From positions 38,609,032 to 38,673,031 of the forward strand of contig NC_087064.1 of assembly GCF_963678635.1 (NCBI RefSeq): 64,000 nucleotides of DNA, written 5' to 3'. Shown in pieces: positions 59,158 to 64,000 of this stretch (position 1 is the stretch's first letter; each line of letters begins with the position of its first letter). Source of the stretch: Symsagittifera roscoffensis (taxonomy: Eukaryota; Xenacoelomorpha; Acoela; Convolutidae). A program made the translations under genes and the position numbers. The notes under the pieces are model-generated. The model was not told where the DNA came from, searched no databases, and saw only the letters and a program-made list of their open reading frames with translations.

Positions 59158-59358
59158 TTGCAAAAAGTTTCGACAGACAAAAATAGTTTAAATGTTCAAA
59201 TGATCTTGTTCAAACAACTTTCGCGTGCAAGAGCTAACTTTTCAGACCAAAATTATGTTTCAATTTCATCTAAAATTTCAAATTTGCATCCAAAAATTGC
59301 ACAAAAATTTAGTTGATTGCTCTTTTTATTTATTTTCGTCTGTCCACACTTTTTGCAA
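59158..59358. repeat. ~200 bp foldback element, clear copy
   Basis: TTGCAAAAAGTTTCGACAGA on the left and GTCTGTCCACACTTTTTGCA on the right are inverted complements. 201 bp, the same length as the other members. Confidence 0.65.
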
Positions 59359-60882
59359 ATCGGTATACATATATTTTTTTAAATTACCTGTCAAGTTGAT
59401 GCTGAATCAAAGTCATTTTAAAGTTAAGGGCTTGAAATTCTTCCGAAAAACTGTCCTCTGAAAAAGCGCAACCATTTTGTTTTGCCTCTATATCAATTCA
59501 AATGGAAAATTCGTTTGCATATTCAACTCCATTTTTCTTGGTCTCAAGGTCCAAATTGTGAAATAAAATTAATAAAATTATAAAATTAAAACGTCGTCCA
59601 AAAAATTCTTAAAAACTATAAAACTAAAGTGTTTCAGTTTACATGATCCAAGTTGAATTACTAGGGAATTGCAAAGATCCACAAAATTATTAAATCTGTA
59701 TTCAAAAACTATTCAGGAAACTGAAAATGTCCATCATGTCAAAATATTTTGAAACCCGGAATTGTACCGTTACGGATTTAAAATTGTACCGTACTTTCAG
59801 AAAACAAAACATTTTAATTTTACCGCCAATCAAATATGAAAGAATAAGGTAAGTGACAAATAAGCATTCAGTAAGCACGCATATAGGAAGAAATCGAAAC
59901 TTGTTTGAATTAATCGTATGTATCAATTGTTTTTGAAGTTTTATTGAAATCATATGAATCAGGATTTTTCCAATTTTTTTTTTACAAAATCAGAAGCATC
60001 ATCACTGAAATTTATATTGTATGTCAAAAGTGCTTATTAAAACAAAGTCAGCCGCCCGTGTAAGAGATTAATTCTTGCATTGGAGCACCTACCTCTCCTC
60101 AGTCTATGATTTAATAGAAGTTCTCGCTCCAATCTTGATAACTTTGCTGTATTTTGCTCATTCTTAATTTCAGTGGTAGGATCAACCATTAAGTACTTGA
60201 TTATTGTTCTTACTACTGATTTTTAAAAAGCAACTTTGTTTTCGGGTGTATTCTGGTTTCTACTAAATTTTGTTTCTTCGCAAAATCAGGTAACACAAAT
60301 AAATATGAGATTGGTGAATGTTTTCTTTTACAAAAGCTTTTTGACTCGTGAATCAAGCTACGTTCGGAATTTTTCTCTCAGTGACAAGAAAAACCAATTC
60401 TATAATTTAAGTCAGCAAAGATGGTGTTTGAAAGTTTTTGTATATTTTTGTAAATTTCAAAATAGTGTCTGCAAAAACATTTAGAGCTATTGTTTGAACT
60501 TATTATTTGAACTGTTTTTTTTCTGTTTTTCTACTCATTTATCGAAAAAATGAAACTGATAATGAATATGCATAAAATTATTATTACTATAGAATATGCT
60601 TGTGTATTACTCATTAAAAAATTGGTGACAAAACAACACAATTTTGAAAAAAAAAACTGTTTCAGTTTTTTCTTTTTGTTGTTGGAATTTTCTGTGCTAC
60701 TTGTGGTTCCGTCTTTTAAAAAAACTCAACAAACTCTTCTGCTCGGGTGCTGTTTTCTTTCCAGACAAATTTCGACTTACCAATTAGTCATTTTCAACTG
60801 AAGTTTTCCACATCATTCAAAAAATATTGTTGTCCTGAGCTCAAATAAGAAAAGTTTTTTTACCTGTGATAAATTTTCGTAA
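59359..60882. other. Unassigned AT-rich stretch
   Basis: About 1.5 kb with no recognised gene, RNA or repeat. Open stretches on either strand up to about 83 codons lack motifs and have the low-complexity F/L/K/N composition expected of AT-rich noise. A CTCGGGTGCTG word near 60,742 resembles the right flank of the CCCGGG elements. Confidence 0.4.
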
Positions 60883-61870
60883 ACTGATGGGGTTTAAGGA
60901 TTGCTAATTTGGCCAATTTGGGAAATATAACGCACAAAGTACAGTGCTGATTTAAATTAACCGGACAAAACGGACAAAGTTTGAAATTTTGATACGCATT
61001 TTTCTCAAATTGGGTTAAGATTAGACAAACAAAAAATGAGGACTATCAAAATTGCTCAAATTTTTATTAGAATTAATATGTTGCACTTTTTTCTACGAAT
61101 TTTCTTACCAAAATTATACCCTAAAATTGGCTTTTTCAATTAATCAAGAGGTACGCTGAAACAAGTTTTTTAATTGATGAGAAATTTATATCACAAATAG
61201 TCTCTTACACAGCCCAACAAAGTTCTAGAAATTCTAAATCTCCAAAAGCCTGTATCAAAGAAAATATTTTGCTTGATAGTCAATAAATCTGATTTTTAGT
61301 ATAAAAAACTCAAAATCTTTACGTAAAAACAAAATTCGCAAATTTTTGTAAATTTATGGGGATAAGGATTGCCAATGTGGCCAATTTGGGAAATATAACG
61401 CGCGATATACACTGCTGATTCAAATTAACCGGACAAAACGGACAAAACATGAAATTTCAAACGCTTTTTTTTCAAATTGGTTTAAGATTAGACAGACAAA
61501 AAAAGTAAGAGCATCAAAGTTGCTCAAATTTTCATTAAAATTAATATGGTGCATTTTTTTCTCAGAAATTCTCAAGCAAAATTTTACCCTAAAAATGGGT
61601 CATTTTGGATTTTTTAATTAATCAAGAGTTATGCTGAAACAACTTTGTTAATTGATGAGAAAGTTCTATCACAAATAGCCTCTTACACAGCCCAACAAAG
61701 TTCTAGAAATTTTAAATCTCCATAAGCCTGTATAAGAGAAAATAATTTTGCTTGATAGTCAATAAATGTGATTTTTAGTATATAAAACCTAAGACCTTTG
61801 CGTAAAAACAAATTTTAAACAATTTGCGTAAATTTTTGGAGATTTAAACCTTACATAATTTTGTTGAGTT
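60883..61870. repeat. 468-bp tandem duplication of a palindromic-MITE left arm
   Basis: GGCCAATTTGGGAAATATAA occurs at 60,911 and 61,379 (period 468). Each is followed by CAGTGCTGATTTAAATTAAC (60,942) or CACTGCTGATTCAAATTAAC (61,410) and ACCGGACAAAACGGACAAA. These are left arms of the palindromic family; only a short part of a right arm is seen near 61,840-61,865. Confidence 0.6.
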
Positions 61871-62410
61871 GTATAAGCAGGGACCAAAGAGCCCAAAATT
61901 TGGCCCACTTTGACATTGAATGGAGTGAATGAGCACAATTTTTAAAAAATGGGCTTAAAATTGGATTCTATGTAAGCGTTAGTTATGAATTTTCTCTAGC
62001 AGCAAATGAATGTTTTTTTCAACAGATTTTGCAGAACTAAGTGATATTTGTCTTGTCAAGGTTAACAGAGCCAAACAATTTTGCAGGTTGTGCAGGTTGC
62101 TTGTGCAGGTTGCAGCAATTTCCCAAAATTTTGCTGGGCATTTCCCAAATTTCGATGAAATCGCGCGACTTATTATAAAACTCAAAAACAAAAAAAAACG
62201 CACTTTTCAATGAAATGGCTAGCCTTTGTTTTCAGATATGTTGTTTGATTCCATCATTATAGTTGTTTTTGAATGATTTTTGAATTTTAAAGGAATTTGG
62301 TGCAAAATTTATGAACTGCAAGGAATGCCAAGGAATGCAATTCAATTCGCTAAAAAACATCCAAACTTGATGGGATATGCGTGTAGAACTGGCGTTTTTG
62401 TTTATTTTTA
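61871..62410. other. Unassigned stretch
   Basis: AT-rich sequence without a recognisable feature. A small direct repeat (GCAGGTTG/GTGCAGGTTGC) lies at about 62,082-62,113, and AAGGAATGCC-type repeats near 62,320. Confidence 0.35.
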
Positions 62411-62422
62411 AACCAAATTTAC

Positions 62423-62656
62423 CTGTGAGTTCTGCATGCTATTTCGAGTCTGCCAATGTCGTAGGAGAGCCAGAACACCAGTGACTCCCAGTCGCTTGAC
62501 GCCCAGGAGATAGATAAGGGGAATGGCTGGGAACATAGGGCCACTGGCCATAAAACGCACCACTGCGTCACCAAACTCACAACCAGGGTGAACTGGGCGA
62601 CAAACTTGAAAACCTGTTGTGATCTTTGAAGAGCAGGACTTCTCAGTTTCACCATT
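62423..62656 (-). CDS. Exon-like island, partial gene (hypothetical)
   Basis: About 230 bp with near 50% GC inside AT-rich DNA. On the minus strand one frame is open for 78 codons from a stop at 62,659 to CACAG|GTAAAT, a good 5' splice-site match at 62,423/62,422, leaving phase 0. The predicted peptide has a Cys-containing N-terminal part and a hydrophobic stretch, MASGPMFPAIPLIYLLGV, then a basic tail. Another minus-strand frame (62,655-62,419) is also open, so the reading frame is not certain. I do not recognise the family. No matching upstream or downstream exon was found. It could be a single exon of a host gene or a fragment of an unrelated mobile element. Confidence 0.3.
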
Positions 62657-62824
62657 TTATGATAAAAGGTTGTTTTATAATATAAAAACTTTTACTATAT
62701 TTATCACCAGTACATCAAAAACAAAGGTATTAAATAAATAGCAAGAACCTTGGCTGCAAACCGTTTCGTCTTGGCTTGTGAAATCGAAATATTCAAATGA
62801 GCGAGGAGATCACATCGTTTGTTT

Positions 62825-62872
62825 TCAACCAATCGCACGATAAACAAACCATTGCAAGGCTATATATGTTTA
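62825..62872 (+). promoter_or_regulatory. CCAAT and TATA-like pair
   Basis: CAACCAATCG (about 62,827) and GGCTATATATG (about 62,860) are spaced about 33 bp apart in ordinary promoter order, upstream of an ATG at 62,956. In AT-rich DNA a TATA-like word is weak evidence by itself. Confidence 0.2.
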
Positions 62873-62884
62873 CTCGACAGTGAC

Positions 62885-63060
62885 TTTTATCAAGAAAATC
62901 AGATCAAAGTATCAAAACGAGAAATAAGTCATTGCAATTGAAAAAGAAAGAAGGTATGAATGTTGCTCGGAAAATTATTGATTTTAAACTCGGTGAAAAT
63001 TTTTTCAAAAATAAGCTCGAAGCTTTTCAATTATATTTGTTTTATTTGGAGACGACGCCA
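62885..63060. repeat. Dispersed repeat pair, copy 2
   Basis: Matches 57,005-57,220 (AAGTATCAAAACGAGAAATA, TTGATTTTAAACTC). It overlaps the first half of the open stretch at 62,956-63,216, which argues against that stretch being a real gene start. Confidence 0.5.
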
Positions 63061-63216
63061 CTAGGGACCATGCGGAGGCAATGTGAGGTTCATTTAGAAA
63101 AATTGAAGGATCCTACTATCACCGCTTTTATAAATACCGAAAATCCCTCCTCAAGGATTCGACCCCCTGACTCGTCCCACCTTTGGTACTATTTTAGGAC
63201 TTTGACTTTTGACTGA
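62956..63216 (+). other. Unrecognised 86-codon open stretch
   Basis: From an ATG at 62,956 to a TGA at 63,216. The first half lies in a dispersed repeat. The second half (about 63,045-63,200) is GC-richer and encodes a segment with SSRIRPPDSSHLW. No domain is recognised. It could be an exon fragment or chance; the GC-rich half makes it slightly more interesting than the background. Confidence 0.2.
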
Positions 63217-63927
63217 CTGAATCTAAAATTTTGGCGCCAATATTACTATTTTTTAGGGGGGAGCGCGCGCCAAAAAATACGACGTTTTGGTCAAATTTGT
63301 TCAAACTTTGCCTAAAAAATAAAAATACTTATATTTTTTGGCTTTTTTTCAAAAGTTTGCCTGCGGCGCAAAAAATATGGCCAAAACAGGGCCTTTTTAT
63401 ATCTATGAGAGAGCTTGGAAAATCATTTTGGTCGACTTGAAAATAATAAAAAAACTTTCAAATTTTTTGAAATCCGCCCCTCTTACTCAGGAAAACCTGG
63501 ATGCAGGTACTGACGATATATTTCTTTTTTTAAAACTTTTCGAACTTCTATTTCAGGTTTACATTTGATATTTTCCAAATCGTGTTGTTTTGAGCCGTTT
63601 CTATTTTCATATTTTTTTGCCTACACTTTCGTTTCTAAATTTCTTTTTACTGTTTCTCAATTTTTTCGCATTTCTGTTTTGGTCAGTTTTCCATTTATAG
63701 GAATCTTCTCCCAGCTATGTGGTGTTCTGTTAGTTGGCAAGCTTCGACGTATTCTGAACGTAATCAGTTGGGCCAAATGAGCTGCAGAGCAACAATTTGT
63801 TCTCCTTTGGGACAAAACAAATCACTGTTCACCATGAACTATAAGTTTCCGTGGCTAGTAGCGTTTGAATCAGATATTCAGTCGCCAACCTGTAGAATTT
63901 TTTTATTATTTTCATTAAATTGTCGAT
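63217..63927. other. Unassigned stretch with a GC-rich patch
   Basis: 63,230-63,290 contains TTGGCGCCAA and GAGCGCGCGCCAA, unusual for this window. The remainder has no recognisable gene. Confidence 0.3.

Positions 63928-64000
<73 letters not shown>
63928..64000. repeat. (ATG)n microsatellite, cut by the window end
   Basis: About 24 perfect ATG/GAT trinucleotide repeats run to the last base of the window, so the true length is unknown. Confidence 0.97.

Overview
AT-rich (roughly two thirds A+T by eye), gene-poor eukaryotic DNA, almost certainly from an invertebrate-type animal genome. I see no bacterial gene organisation, no long open reading frame and no recognisable intact host gene. The lineage cannot be fixed from the sequence. 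The window is a heavily rearranged transposon graveyard plus recent segmental duplications.

Layout. 240-640: interspersed repeat with a second copy at 58.0-59.05 kb. 644-7,130: the most complete copy of one Ty3/gypsy-type LTR retrotransposon on the minus strand (gag, protease, reverse transcriptase, RNase H, long linker, integrase, 3' tail, LTR), broken by stops and frameshifts. 7.1-14.66, 20.45-28.07 and 35.78-37.33 kb: head-to-tail, same-strand fragments of the same element, joined at a small set of recurring junctions (gag to RT, RNase H to gag, RT to linker, LTR to integrase). The pieces therefore multiplied as DNA after they were rearranged.

14.66-19.8 and 28.07-47 kb: AT-rich blocks (A, B and C below) carrying three non-autonomous DNA transposon families: long palindromic TA-flanked elements with CAGTGCTGATTTAA ends, ~900 bp elements with CCCGGG ends and TCATACAAT motifs, and ~200 bp foldback elements with CAAAAAGTTCGGACAGAC-like ends. 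Layers of duplication can be ordered. An old duplication (offset about 13.1-13.4 kb) relates 9.4-20 kb to 22.6-47 kb. A 3.2-kb tandem duplication has its breakpoints inside two palindromic elements. A younger 9.26-kb tandem duplication (26,520-35,777 and 35,778-45,044) has a 3-bp microhomology joint.

47.4-51.35 kb: three diverged copies of a 1.1-1.3 kb repeat. 50.9-56.1 kb: a degenerate array with units near 250 bp. 56.1-64 kb: mostly unrecognised AT-rich sequence with two foldback elements, a ~630 bp terminal-inverted-repeat element nested in the 58-kb repeat, a 468-bp tandem duplication, one GC-richer exon-like island (62,423-62,656, minus) and a terminal (ATG)n microsatellite. No working biological system encoded by proteins is visible. 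The interest lies in how palindromic transposons and dead retrotransposon pieces have driven repeated segmental amplification.
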